A stretch of DNA of 12,721 bases, from positions 1-12,721 of the forward strand of contig WFVN01000021.1 in assembly GCA_015491615.1 (NCBI GenBank), read 5' to 3'. Below the pieces are notes generated by a model. That model saw nothing but the letters and a program-made list of their open reading frames with translations. It searched no databases and was not told the DNA's origin. The position numbers and the translations under genes were made by a program. The DNA is from Gammaproteobacteria bacterium. GTDB lineage: Bacteria; Pseudomonadota; Gammaproteobacteria; S012-40. Shown in pieces: positions 1-7,064 of this stretch (position 1 is its first letter; each line of letters opens with the position of its first letter).

Positions 1-423
1 GAAGCGGGCCAGGCCGCGCACCCCCCGCCCCAATTGGTGGGCGACGACGTCGCCGGTGAGGCGGGCGAGGGCCTCCTCCCAGTCGGGATCGGCCTCGCGC
101 AGGGCCTCGGCGAGATCCTGCACCAGGCCCACGTCCCCTTCCAGGGTCACTCCGCAGGCGGCCGGCGGGGTGCCGGCGGCGACGCGCAGGAGGGAGGCGG
201 GCCCGCCGCGTACCCACGCCGCCGGCGGCTGCGGCGGACGCGGGTGCAGACGCAGGCCGTCGGCGAGGAGCTCCACGTACACCACCGCCCCCAGGCCGGT
301 GATCTCCAGGGCGAGGACGCGGCCGTCATGGCGCCCCAGGCGTCTCGCGAGGTGCGGGTCCAGGCGCAGCAGGGGGTTGATCAGTTCCTCGACGGCCAGG
401 AGGGCGGGGCGGGGGACGATCAC
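1..423 (-). CDS. ubiJ: UbiJ, ubiquinone biosynthesis accessory factor (SCP2 domain), 3' end outside window
   Basis: Reading the minus strand from a GTG at 423 gives 141 codons without a stop, running off the left edge. The protein begins VIVPRPALLAVEELIN and holds a sterol-carrier-protein-2-like stretch followed by DWEEALARLTGDVVAHQLGR (about residues 113-132), which is typical of UbiJ (formerly YigP). UbiJ is a soluble, lipid-binding member of the Ubi complex that assists the aerobic hydroxylation and methylation steps of ubiquinone synthesis. The GTG lies 10 bases after the ubiE stop, with a GAGGGGG ribosome-binding sequence in that gap, so the two are co-transcribed. No ATG is available nearby. 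E. coli UbiJ is about 200 residues, so roughly a third is missing here; ubiB would be expected next. The family call is firm; the GTG start is probable. Confidence 0.87.
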   Translation of the reverse strand, partial: MIVPRPALLAVEELINPLLRLDPHLARRLGRHDGRVLALEITGLGAVVYVELLADGLRLHPRPPQPPAAWVRGGPASLLRVAAGTPPAACGVTLEGDVGLVQDLAEALREADPDWEEALARLTGDVVAHQLGRGVRGLARF

Positions 424-433
424 CGCCGCCCCC

Positions 434-1192
434 TCAGAGCTTGAAGCCCCGATGCAGGGCGACGATGCCCCCGCTCAGGTTGTGGTAGCGGCAGCGCTCG
501 AAACCGGCCGCCTCCATCATCCGCAGGAGGGTGTCCTGGTCCGGGTGCATGCGGATGGACTCGGCCAGGTAGCGGTAGCTGTCGGCGTCGCCGGCCACCA
601 GGCGCCCCATGGCCGGCAGGGCGGTGAAGGAGTAGAGGTCGTACAGAGGGCGCAGGCCCGGCAGGCGCGGCTTGGAGAATTCCAGCACCAGGACCTCGCC
701 GCCGGGCTTGAGGACGCGGTGCATGGCGCGCAGGGCGGCGTCCTTGTCGGTGACGTTGCGCAGGCCGAAGGCGATGGTGACGCGGTCGAAGTAGTCGTCG
801 GGGAAGGGCAGGTTCTGGGCGTCGGCCTGCACGTAGCGGACGTTGCCCACCAGCCCCAGGTCGGTGAGTCGCTCGCGCCCGACGGCGAGCATGGCCTCGT
901 TGATGTCCGCCAGCACCACCTCGCCCCGCGGCCCCACGCGGGGGACGATGCGCGCCGCCAGGTCGCCGGTGCCGCCGGCCAGGTCCAGCACCCGCTGGCC
1001 GGGGCGCACCTGGGCGAGGAGGACGGCGTAGTGCTTCCACAGGCGGTGGACGCCGAAGGACATGAGGTCGTTCATGAGGTCGTACTTGTCCGCCACCGAG
1101 CGGAACACCTCGCGCACGCGGCGCGCCTTCTCCGCCTTGGGGACCTTCTGGTAGCCGAAGTCGGTGACCTCGCGCTCGTCGCTCGCGCCCAT
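434..1192 (-). CDS. ubiE: UbiE, demethylmenaquinone/2-polyprenyl-6-methoxybenzoquinol C-methyltransferase
   Basis: 252-residue class I SAM-dependent methyltransferase that adds the C-methyl group in ubiquinone (and menaquinone) synthesis. Visible landmarks: VREVFRSVADKYDLMNDLMS (residues 27-46, UbiE signature), SAM-binding motif VLDLAGGTGDLA (68-79), acidic loop VVLADIN (92-98), the second family signature VTIAFGLRNVTD (138-149) and LKPGGEVLVLEFS (161-173). The length equals the usual 250 or so. I chose the ATG at 1190-1192 because AAGGAG lies 5 bases upstream (1198-1203); an in-frame extension to 1249 only adds proline/arginine-rich residues overlapping the upstream gene. It starts 2 bases after the DUF971 stop and is followed 10 bases later by ubiJ, the usual ubiE-ubiJ pairing. 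Very secure. Confidence 0.97.
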   Translation of the reverse strand: MGASDEREVTDFGYQKVPKAEKARRVREVFRSVADKYDLMNDLMSFGVHRLWKHYAVLLAQVRPGQRVLDLAGGTGDLAARIVPRVGPRGEVVLADINEAMLAVGRERLTDLGLVGNVRYVQADAQNLPFPDDYFDRVTIAFGLRNVTDKDAALRAMHRVLKPGGEVLVLEFSKPRLPGLRPLYDLYSFTALPAMGRLVAGDADSYRYLAESIRMHPDQDTLLRMMEAAGFERCRYHNLSGGIVALHRGFKL

Positions 1193-1194
1193 GC

Positions 1195-1560
1195 TCACTC
1201 CTTGCGTCGGTGGCCGGCGGCCTCGAGGCGCGCCAGGTATTCCTGCCACAGTTGGATCTGGTTCTCGCCCAGGCCGTAGAGATAGTCCCAGGAGTAGATG
1301 CCGGTGTCGTGGCCGTCGGTGAAGACCAGCTTCACGGCGTACTGGCCCACCGGCTCGATGGCCTGGATGTTGACGTCTTCCTTGCCCACCTGGAGCACCT
1401 CCTGCCCCGGCCCGTGGCCGCGCACCTCGGCGGAGGGGGAATAGACGCGCAGGAACTCGGCCGGCAGGGTGAAGTGGGCACCGTTGTCGAATTTGATCTC
1501 CAGCAGGCGCGATTTCTGGTGCAGGCGGATCTCAAGGGGGATGCGTCGTTGTCCGCTCAT
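1195..1560 (-). CDS. DUF971 (gamma-butyrobetaine hydroxylase-like N-terminal domain) protein
   Basis: 121-residue protein of the DUF971 family. The sequence shows IRLHQKSRLLEIKFDNG (residues 11-27), then the family's AEFLRVYSPSAEVRGHG (34-50), and the C-terminal VFTDGHDTGIYSWDYLYGLG (79-98). This small fold also forms the N-terminal domain of gamma-butyrobetaine hydroxylase and occurs in some iron-sulfur related proteins; the free-standing bacterial form has no assigned reaction. The gene commonly sits between hslU and ubiE in gammaproteobacteria, as here: it starts 10 bases after the hslU stop and ends 2 bases before ubiE. The ATG at 1558-1560 was preferred over an extension to 1677, which would run through the end of hslU; a weak GAGG overlapping the hslU stop may serve as ribosome-binding site. 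Family is clear, function unknown. Confidence 0.9.
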   Translation of the reverse strand: MSGQRRIPLEIRLHQKSRLLEIKFDNGAHFTLPAEFLRVYSPSAEVRGHGPGQEVLQVGKEDVNIQAIEPVGQYAVKLVFTDGHDTGIYSWDYLYGLGENQIQLWQEYLARLEAAGHRRKE

Positions 1561-1570
1561 GGCCGCTGCC

Positions 1571-2884
1571 TCACAGGATGTAACGGGACAGGTCTTCGTC
1601 TTCCACCAGGTCGCCCAGTTGCGCGTCCACGTAGGCACGGTCCACCACCACCGTCTCCCCGGCGCGGTCTGCGGCATGGTAGGAGAGGTCCTCCAGGAGG
1701 CGCTCCATGACCGTGTGCAGGCGGCGGGCGCCGATGTTCTCGGTGCGCTCGTTCACCTCCCAGGCCACCTGGGCGATGCGTTCGATGCCGTCCGGGGTGA
1801 ACTGCAAGGTCACCCCCTCGGTGGCGAGGAGGGCCTGGTACTGCTGGGTGAGGCTGCAGTCGGGCTCGGTGAGGATGCGCACGAAGTCCTCGGCGCTGAG
1901 GGGGGCGAGCTCCACGCGGATGGGCAGGCGCCCCTGCAGTTCGGGGATGAGGTCGGAGGGCTTGGCCAGGTGGAAGGCGCCGGAGGCGATGAAGAGGATG
2001 TGGTCGGTGCGCACCACGCCGTGCTTGGTGGACACGGTGCAGCCCTCCACCAGGGGCAGCAGGTCGCGCTGCACGCCCTCGCGGGAGACGTCCGGGGTGC
2101 GCGCGCCCTCGGAGCGACCGCAGATCTTGTCCATCTCGTCGATGAAGACGATGCCGTTCTCCTCCACCGCGCGCAGGGCCTCGGCCTTGATCTCCTCCTC
2201 GTCCACCAGGCGCGCGGCCTCCTCGTCGGTGAGCTGGCGCAGGGCCTCGGCCACCTTCAGGCGCCGGCGCCGGCGGCGGGCGCCGCCCAGGTTCTGGAAC
2301 AGGGACTGGAGCTGGCTGGTCATCTCCTCCATGCCCGGCGGGGTGACGATCTCCACGCCCATTTGGCTGGAGACTTCGATCTCGATCTCCTTGTCGTCCA
2401 GCTTGCCCTCGCGCAGCATCTTGCGAAAGCGCTGGCGGGTCTCGGTGTTGGGGGGCTCGCCGGTGCGCGGCGGCGGCAGGAGGGCGTCGAGGACACGTTC
2501 CTCCGCCGCCTCCTCGGCGCGCACCCGCACCCGCGCCTTGGCCTCCTCGCGCTTCATCTTGATGGCGGCGTCGGCCAGGTCGCGGATGATGGATTCCACG
2601 TCGCGCCCCACGTAGCCCACCTCGGTGAACTTGGTGGCCTCCACCTTGATGAAGGGGGCGTTGGCGAGCTTGGCCAGGCGGCGGGCGATCTCCGTCTTGC
2701 CCACCCCGGTGGGGCCGATCATGAGGATGTTCTTGGGGGTGATCTCCTCGCGCAGGCGCTCGTCCAGTTGGGCCCGGCGCCAGCGGTTGCGCAGGGCGAT
2801 GGCGACGGCGCGCTTGGCCTCGGCCTGGCCGACGATGTGTTTGTCCAGCTCCTGGACGATCTCTCGGGGGGTCATCATGGACAT
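1571..2884 (-). CDS. hslU: HslU, ATPase subunit of the HslUV protease
   Basis: 437-residue AAA+ unfoldase that feeds substrates into the HslV peptidase in the cytoplasm. Walker A GPTGVGKT (57-64), pore motif GYVGRD (90-95), Walker B IVFIDE (245-250) and a sensor-2 GARRL (385-389) are all present. The intermediate (I) domain spans about 110-243, and the C-terminal tail DLSRYIL is the segment that docks into HslV. Length matches E. coli (443). The start MSMMTPREIV aligns with E. coli MSEMTPREIV, so I keep the ATG at 2882-2884, which makes the gene overlap the end of hslV by 10 bases and suggests translational coupling. One oddity is a run of six arginines at residues 203-208, in the I domain. 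Downstream is DUF971 after 10 bases. Confidence 0.98.
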   Translation of the reverse strand: MSMMTPREIVQELDKHIVGQAEAKRAVAIALRNRWRRAQLDERLREEITPKNILMIGPTGVGKTEIARRLAKLANAPFIKVEATKFTEVGYVGRDVESIIRDLADAAIKMKREEAKARVRVRAEEAAEERVLDALLPPPRTGEPPNTETRQRFRKMLREGKLDDKEIEIEVSSQMGVEIVTPPGMEEMTSQLQSLFQNLGGARRRRRRLKVAEALRQLTDEEAARLVDEEEIKAEALRAVEENGIVFIDEMDKICGRSEGARTPDVSREGVQRDLLPLVEGCTVSTKHGVVRTDHILFIASGAFHLAKPSDLIPELQGRLPIRVELAPLSAEDFVRILTEPDCSLTQQYQALLATEGVTLQFTPDGIERIAQVAWEVNERTENIGARRLHTVMERLLEDLSYHAADRAGETVVVDRAYVDAQLGDLVEDEDLSRYIL

Positions 2885-3435
2885 GCTCGGCCGTCCTCGC
2901 AGGCCAACTCTTCGATGGTGAGCTGGTGGTTGGTGTAGATGCAGATGTCGGCGGCGATGTCGAGGGCGCGCTGCACCACCTCGCGGGCGGCGAGGTCGGT
3001 GTTCTCCAGCAGGGCGCGCGCGGCGGCCTGGGCGTAGGGGCCGCCGGAGCCGATGGCGATGAGGCCGTTCTCCGGTTCCACCACGTCGCCGTTGCCGGTG
3101 ATGATGAGGGAGGCACGCGCGTCGGCTACCGCCAGGAGGGCCTCCAGGCGCCGCAGGACACGGTCGGTGCGCCAGTCCTTGGCCAGTTCCACGGCGGCGC
3201 GCAGGAGGTTGCCGGAGTGTTTCTCCAGCTTCGCCTCGAAGCGCTCGAAGAGGGTGAAGGCGTCGGCGGTGCCGCCGGCGAATCCGGCCAGGACGCGGTC
3301 GTGGTAGAGGCGCCTGACCTTGCGCGCGTTGCCCTTCATGACGGTGTTGCCCAGGGTCACCTGGCCGTCGCCGCCGATGACCACGCGCCCGCCGCGGCGG
3401 ACGCTGAGGATGGTGGTGCCTCGATACTGCTCCAC
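2875..3435 (-). CDS. hslV: HslV, threonine peptidase subunit of the HslUV protease
   Basis: 186-residue proteasome-beta-like N-terminal threonine hydrolase. After a six-residue leader (VEQYRG, first residue read as fMet) comes TTILSVRRGG; Thr7 is expected to become the N-terminal nucleophile after removal of the leader. Family landmarks are GDGQVTLGNTVMKGN, AGFAGGTADAFTLFERFE, AVELAKDWRTDR, IGSGGPYAQAAARALLENT and the C-terminal IYTNHQLTIEEL. E. coli HslV begins directly MTT, whereas other proteobacteria carry the MEQYxGTT leader, which supports this start. It uses GTG (3433-3435), with AGAGGA 6 bases upstream. The reading frame stays open far upstream but that part is antisense noise inside xerC. 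It lies 43 bases after xerC and overlaps hslU by 10 bases. The tail after IEEL (ACEDGRACP) is longer than in E. coli. Confidence 0.96.
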   Translation of the reverse strand: MEQYRGTTILSVRRGGRVVIGGDGQVTLGNTVMKGNARKVRRLYHDRVLAGFAGGTADAFTLFERFEAKLEKHSGNLLRAAVELAKDWRTDRVLRRLEALLAVADARASLIITGNGDVVEPENGLIAIGSGGPYAQAAARALLENTDLAAREVVQRALDIAADICIYTNHQLTIEELACEDGRACP

Positions 3436-3478
3436 GGGCCGTCCTCTCGCTTGCAAAGCCCGTGATTCTAACACGGCC
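3436..3478 (-). promoter_or_regulatory. Possible internal promoter before hslV with small inverted repeat
   Basis: The 43-base gap between xerC and hslV holds TAGAAT (minus strand, 3465-3470), one mismatch from the -10 consensus, lying inside a 5-bp inverted repeat CCGTG-N7-CACGG (3460-3476). No good -35 hexamer is visible 16-18 bases upstream inside the xerC end, and I see no clear sigma-32 heat-shock promoter, although hslVU is heat-induced in E. coli. This is a weak candidate only; readthrough from dapF could equally drive hslVU. Confidence 0.22.
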
Positions 3479-4408
3479 TCAGCCGGGCTTCGGCTTGCCC
3501 TTGCGCCGCGCCCGCGGGTGGGCGCGATCGTACACCTGGGCCAGGTGCTGGAAGTCCAGGTGGGTGTAGATCTGGGTGGTGGAGAGGTTGGCGTGGCCGA
3601 GGAGTTCCTGCACCGCGCGCAGATCGCCGGAGGACTCCAGCAGGTGGGTGGCGCAGGCGTGGCGCAGGAGGTGGGGGTGGAGGCGCCGGTCCAGGCCGTG
3701 GCGGCGGGCGGCCTGGGCGAGGCGCTGCTGAATGGCGCGGTGCGACAGGCGCGTGCCGCGCCGGCCCACGAACAGGGCCGTCTCGCCGGCGCCGACCAGT
3801 TGCGGTCGCACCTGCAGCCAGTCGCGCAGGGCGGCGCGCGCCGGCGCCCCCAGGGGGGCGAGGCGTTCCCGCCCGCCCTTGCCGAGGACGCGGATCCAGC
3901 CGCCTTCCAGGTCCAGGTCGGCGAGGTCGGCGCCGGCCAGCTCGGCGAGGCGTACGGCGGCACTGTAGAACAGCTCCAGCATGGCCCGGTCGCGCAGCGC
4001 CAGGGGGTCGTCCGTGGGGGCAGCGTCGAGGAGGGCCGTCACCTGGTCCACTTCCAGGGTGGCGGGCAGGCGCCGGGGCTTGCGCGGGGCGGACAGGCCG
4101 CGCGCCGGGTTGGCGGGGAGGACACCGCTCTCCACCAGGTGGTCGAGGAAGCGGCGCAGGGCCGACAGGCGCCGTTGCAGGGTGCTCTGTGCCAGCCCCC
4201 GGGCCCGCCCCTGCCCCAGCCAGGCGCGCAGGTGCTCGGCCTTCACCGCGCCCCAGCCGGGCAGGTCCGGGTGGCGCTCGCGCAGCCAGCGGACCAGGTC
4301 CTCGAGGTCGCGCCGGTAGGCGGCCACGGTGTGCGGCGAGCGGCTGGCGGTGACCGCCTGGCCGTGCAGCCAGTCCACCACCGGCCCGCGCCAGGGATCG
4401 GGGCTCAT
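3479..4408 (-). CDS. xerC: XerC, site-specific tyrosine recombinase
   Basis: 309-residue tyrosine recombinase that acts with XerD at the chromosomal dif site to resolve chromosome dimers at division. The N-terminal SAM-like core-binding domain spans about 1-110. The catalytic domain shows Arg153 (SAAVRLAEL), Lys177 (GKGGRER), His246 and Arg249 (HPHLLRHACATHLL), His272 (LGHANLSTTQIYTHL) and nucleophile Tyr281, so the active site is complete. Position 151, commonly glycine in the SGLR motif, is alanine here. The ATG at 4406-4408 overlaps the DUF484 stop as ATGA; upstream extension to 4636 only reads through DUF484 out of frame. XerC is favoured over XerD or an integron/phage integrase because the dapF-DUF484-xerC order is a classic proteobacterial arrangement. 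Confidence 0.95.
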   Translation of the reverse strand: MSPDPWRGPVVDWLHGQAVTASRSPHTVAAYRRDLEDLVRWLRERHPDLPGWGAVKAEHLRAWLGQGRARGLAQSTLQRRLSALRRFLDHLVESGVLPANPARGLSAPRKPRRLPATLEVDQVTALLDAAPTDDPLALRDRAMLELFYSAAVRLAELAGADLADLDLEGGWIRVLGKGGRERLAPLGAPARAALRDWLQVRPQLVGAGETALFVGRRGTRLSHRAIQQRLAQAARRHGLDRRLHPHLLRHACATHLLESSGDLRAVQELLGHANLSTTQIYTHLDFQHLAQVYDRAHPRARRKGKPKPG

Positions 4409-5109
4409 TCGCGCGGCAGGCGGCGCACCACCGCGGCGGAGACCGTCTCCCCCAGGTAGCCCAGGAAGACGGTGCTCATGCCGGCGCGGAAGCGGGTGGG
4501 GTCGGCGCTGCCGGCGGCCAGCAGGCCGAGGGGCTCGCGGGTGTCGTCGGCGAGGGGGATGAGGGCCACCGAGCCCAGGTCTTTCCCCGCCTCGCCGAAC
4601 AGGAAAGCGAGTTGCTCGCTGTTGAGGCGCCCGCACACCGGCCGCCCCTGGTGCAGGAGGTTGTGGAAGCGGGCCAGGCCCGGGTGGTCGGGGGCGACGT
4701 ACTCGCCGCGACCGGCCAGGGCCGCCTCGCCGCGCAGCAGGCGCAGGGCCACCGCCTCGCAGTCGAAGCTGCGGCGCATGTGGTCGTGGACGGTGTCGAG
4801 GATGTCCTCCAGGGCCTCCACCTCCATGAGGGCCAGGTAGAGGCGCTGCAGGCGCGCGAACAGACGGTCGTTGTCGCGGGCGATGTCCACCAGTTCGTGG
4901 AGCTGGCGGCGCAGCTTGCGGTTCTCGTCCCGCAGCACCCCCACTTGGTGTTCGATGAGGGAGACCGCACCCTCCACCGGGTGCGGCACGGTCAGCTCCA
5001 CCACCAATTTGGGGTGGCGGAGGAAAAAATCGGGGTGCTCGCGCAGATAGGCAGCCACGCGTGCCTCGCTGAGGGCGATGCGTTCACGGTTGTGCGTGGG
5101 TATGGTCAT
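4405..5109 (-). CDS. DUF484 family protein (GAF-like domain)
   Basis: 234-residue DUF484 protein, the uncharacterised gene usually found between dapF and xerC. The N-terminus has the family sequence VAAYLREHPDFFLRHP (residues 18-33), then LIEHQVGVLRDENRKLRRQL (51-70), which begins a predicted coiled coil to about residue 95. The remainder is a GAF-like domain (about 100-230) containing SVALIPLADDTREPLGLLAAGS and the tail FLGYLGETVSAAVVRRL. No catalytic residue is evident; a role in sensing or protein interaction is inference from the fold. Start MTIPTHNRER uses an ATG that overlaps the dapF stop (ATGA, 5106-5109); its end overlaps xerC in the same way, so dapF, this gene and xerC are translationally coupled. 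An in-frame open stretch up to 5808 is the antisense of nothing and runs through dapF in a wrong frame. Confidence 0.92.
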   Translation of the reverse strand: MTIPTHNRERIALSEARVAAYLREHPDFFLRHPKLVVELTVPHPVEGAVSLIEHQVGVLRDENRKLRRQLHELVDIARDNDRLFARLQRLYLALMEVEALEDILDTVHDHMRRSFDCEAVALRLLRGEAALAGRGEYVAPDHPGLARFHNLLHQGRPVCGRLNSEQLAFLFGEAGKDLGSVALIPLADDTREPLGLLAAGSADPTRFRAGMSTVFLGYLGETVSAAVVRRLPRE

Positions 5110-5939
5110 GTTTCGATGGTCCCTTTGAAAACGGTCTGTGCCGGGCCGGTCATCCATACCGGCTCTCCCTCCCCCGCCCAACGGACGGTGAGGCGGCCGC
5201 CGGGAAGATCCACGGCGACGGTCTCGTCCAGCAGGCCCTGGACGCGCCCCACCACCACCGCGGCGCATGCGCCGCTGCCGCAGGCGAGGGTCTCTCCCAC
5301 TCCGCGCTCGAAAACGCGCAGTCGGATGTGATCGCGTCCCACCACTTCCATGAAGCCCACGTTGGCCCGCTCGGGGAAACGGGGGTGGGACTCGATGACC
5401 GGCCCGAGGCGTTCCACCGACGCCCGGGCGACGTCCGCCACCCGCAGGACGGCATGGGGGTTGCCCAGGGAGACGGCGCCGATGCGCGCCGTCTCGCCGT
5501 CCAACCGCAAGTCGTAGACCGGGGCGCGGGTAGGGGCCTCGAAGGGGATCTCGGCCGGCTCCAGGCGCGGCACGCCCATGTTCACCCGCACCTGTCCGCC
5601 GGGCTCGTGATGGAGGGTGATGAGGCCGGCGGCGGTCTCCACGGTGATCTCGCCCTCGTCCGCCAGGCCCTCCTCGCGCACGAAGCGGGCGAAGCAACGG
5701 GCGCCGTTGCCGCACATGGCCACCTCCGAACCGTCGGCGTTGAAGATGCGGTAGCGGAAGCGGGCGCGCGGGTCGCCGCTCGCTTCCACCAGCAGGAGCT
5801 GGTCGCAACCGATACCGAAATGGCGGTCGCAGAGGAAGCGGATATCCTCCCGGTCGAGATGGACGTCCTGACGCACGGCGTCGATGACGACGAAATCATT
5901 GCCCAGGCCGTGCATCTTGGTGAATCGCAGGGCGGTCAT
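5106..5939 (-). CDS. dapF: DapF, diaminopimelate epimerase
   Basis: 277-residue cofactor-independent racemase converting LL- to meso-diaminopimelate, the precursor of lysine and peptidoglycan. The opening FTKMHGLGNDFVVID (residues 6-20) is diagnostic. The two catalytic cysteines are Cys76 in MCGNGARCFARF and Cys220 in ETLACGSGACAA; the GNPHAVL segment (159-165) also fits. Length is typical (E. coli 274). The ATG at 5937-5939 matches the family start but has no close Shine-Dalgarno: AAGGGG lies 13 bases upstream. It is the first gene of the eight-gene minus-strand run, and follows the terminator of the nitrite reductase operon. Confidence 0.97.
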   Translation of the reverse strand: MTALRFTKMHGLGNDFVVIDAVRQDVHLDREDIRFLCDRHFGIGCDQLLLVEASGDPRARFRYRIFNADGSEVAMCGNGARCFARFVREEGLADEGEITVETAAGLITLHHEPGGQVRVNMGVPRLEPAEIPFEAPTRAPVYDLRLDGETARIGAVSLGNPHAVLRVADVARASVERLGPVIESHPRFPERANVGFMEVVGRDHIRLRVFERGVGETLACGSGACAAVVVGRVQGLLDETVAVDLPGGRLTVRWAGEGEPVWMTGPAQTVFKGTIET

Positions 5940-5946
5940 GGACGCT

Positions 5947-5976
5947 AGGGTACCCCTTCCGTCCGTCCGGGCTCAA
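5947..5976 (-). promoter_or_regulatory. Candidate promoter of the dapF gene run
   Basis: On the minus strand TTGAGC (5971-5976) and TACCCT (5947-5952) are 18 bases apart. This is the only plausible sigma-70-like pair between the upstream terminator and dapF. A start site 6-8 bases after the -10 would fall almost at the dapF ATG (5939), giving a leaderless or nearly leaderless transcript. Both hexamers are imperfect, so confidence is low. Confidence 0.3.
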
Positions 5977-5983
5977 GGCGAGG

Positions 5984-6018
5984 AAAAGGCCGTTCCCGCA
6001 GAACGGGAACGGCCTTTT
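5984..6018 (-). terminator. Bidirectional intrinsic terminator after nirK
   Basis: A perfect 15-bp inverted repeat (AAAAGGCCGTTCCCG, 5984-5998, pairing with 6004-6018) closes a 5-base loop and is flanked by A and T runs on both sides. It lies 21 bases beyond the nirK stop on the minus strand and just ahead of dapF, so it would end the copper/cytochrome operon and insulate the housekeeping run. Confidence 0.9.
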
Positions 6019-6038
6019 GACAGGGTCGTCGAAAGAGT

Positions 6039-6983
6039 TCAGCGCAACAGGATCTTGTCCCCCCGACCGAGGCTGGGATCAGCGTCGGGGGTATTCATGA
6101 GCACCGTGATGGCGCCGCGCATGGCCGCACTCATGGTGTGGTCCACGATGGCGTTGTTGGTGGGACGATCCTTGGGAGAGACGATGTCCAGGGAGACCCC
6201 TTCGGAGACTGCGACATTGTATGTGGCCATGTCATAGATGACGTTGCGCGGGCTGCCGTTGAGATACACCCGGTCCCAGATGCCGGCGATGGGATGGAGG
6301 GCCACCGGCATGTTGATGTTGGCGTTCACGAAATGGATGCGCACCCGCTCCCCGGGTTTAGACACCAGCGCCAAGGAAGCGTTGGGGTCGTGCACCGGGT
6401 CGTAATGGAACATCTTTCCGTTGATGAGAGACCCGGCCCAACCGCGGTTTTCGATCATCGCCTGCTTGTCCTCGGCGTTGGGGAAGTATTGGCCTTGGAC
6501 CAGGACGTATTCACGATCGGGCTTGGGGAACTTGCGGCTGTACTTCTTGGGATCGACGATGATGACCCCGTACATGCCGCGGGCGATGTGCTGGGCCATG
6601 GTGGGGGCGCCGCAGTGATACATGTACACGCCGGCGCGCTTGGCGACGAACTTGAATTTCTTGGTCTCACCGGGCTTGACCGGCGCGAACTCGTCCAGCA
6701 CGTCCACTTCCGCGGCATGGAAATCGATGGAGTGGGAGTTTTTGTTGCTGGCGGGGTTGACGAGAGTGAAATTGATCACGTCCCCTTCCTTGACACGAAT
6801 CACCGGCCCGGGGATGGTGCCATCGAAAGTCCAGGCGGCGTACTTGGTCCCCTTGTTGTCGATTTCCACGTCCACTTCCTTGGCGGTGAGGGTCACTTCC
6901 ACCGTTTTCGCCTGCACCGCCCCCGCAGCGACCAGGGCGGTAAGGCCGGCGATCCACAACCAATTGCGTTTGCGATCTTTCAT
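6039..6983 (-). CDS. nirK: Copper-containing nitrite reductase (NirK), two-domain cupredoxin type
   Basis: 314-residue secreted enzyme reducing nitrite to nitric oxide in the periplasm. A Sec signal peptide (MKDRKRNWLW...VQA, cleavage near residue 25) precedes two cupredoxin domains. Type 1 copper ligands are His84, Cys124, His132 and Met137 (YHCGAPTMAQHIARGMYG). Type 2 ligands are His89, His123 and His282 (IVDHTMS). The catalytic Asp87 (HSIDFH) and His230 (VALHPIAG) are both kept, which argues for nitrite reduction rather than a laccase. The Cys-to-His spacing of 8 resembles the shorter class II (AniA-like) linker. There is no fused cytochrome or azurin domain. I chose the ATG at 6981-6983, preceded by GGGAGGT 10 bases upstream; a GTG at 7016 would put that ribosome-binding site inside the gene. 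Last gene of the ncg-type operon, 81 bases after the monoheme cytochrome. Confidence 0.92.
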   Translation of the reverse strand: MKDRKRNWLWIAGLTALVAAGAVQAKTVEVTLTAKEVDVEIDNKGTKYAAWTFDGTIPGPVIRVKEGDVINFTLVNPASNKNSHSIDFHAAEVDVLDEFAPVKPGETKKFKFVAKRAGVYMYHCGAPTMAQHIARGMYGVIIVDPKKYSRKFPKPDREYVLVQGQYFPNAEDKQAMIENRGWAGSLINGKMFHYDPVHDPNASLALVSKPGERVRIHFVNANINMPVALHPIAGIWDRVYLNGSPRNVIYDMATYNVAVSEGVSLDIVSPKDRPTNNAIVDHTMSAAMRGAITVLMNTPDADPSLGRGDKILLR

Positions 6984-7027
6984 CGAGGTTCTACCTCCCA
7001 CTTTGTATGAACTCACAGAAAATTAAA

Positions 7028-7058
7028 GGATCGGTCGCCCGACCCACTCGAACGATCC
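7028..7058 (-). promoter_or_regulatory. Possible intercistronic stem-loop between cytochrome and nirK
   Basis: In the 81-base gap before nirK the minus strand has GGATCG pairing with CGATCC (7028-7033 with 7053-7058), a small nested GTC/GAC pair, and then TTTAATTTT. This resembles a weak attenuator or an RNA-processing hairpin that could set nirK dosage relative to the genes before it. The stem is short, so it may mean nothing. Confidence 0.3.
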
Positions 7059-7064
7059 CGAAAC

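Noticed and set aside
1469..2938. Long plus-strand open reading frame (489 codons) opposite hslU
   Set aside because: Antisense to hslU, whose motifs are complete. The translation is a low-complexity Gly/Ala/Leu/His mixture as expected from reversed high-GC codons.
3436..3963. Upstream extension of hslV to give a 362-residue protein
   Set aside because: The extra part is out-of-frame xerC DNA. The family starts at the VEQYRGTT leader, with a good ribosome-binding site before the GTG.
6039..6983. Laccase or general multicopper oxidase identity for the NirK protein
   Set aside because: It lacks the paired HxH motifs of a trinuclear centre and keeps the Asp/His pair and single type 2 site of nitrite reductases.
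6984..7016. GTG start for nirK at 7016
   Set aside because: It would place the GGGAGGT ribosome-binding site inside the gene and put extra residues before a normal signal peptide; the ATG at 6983 is better.
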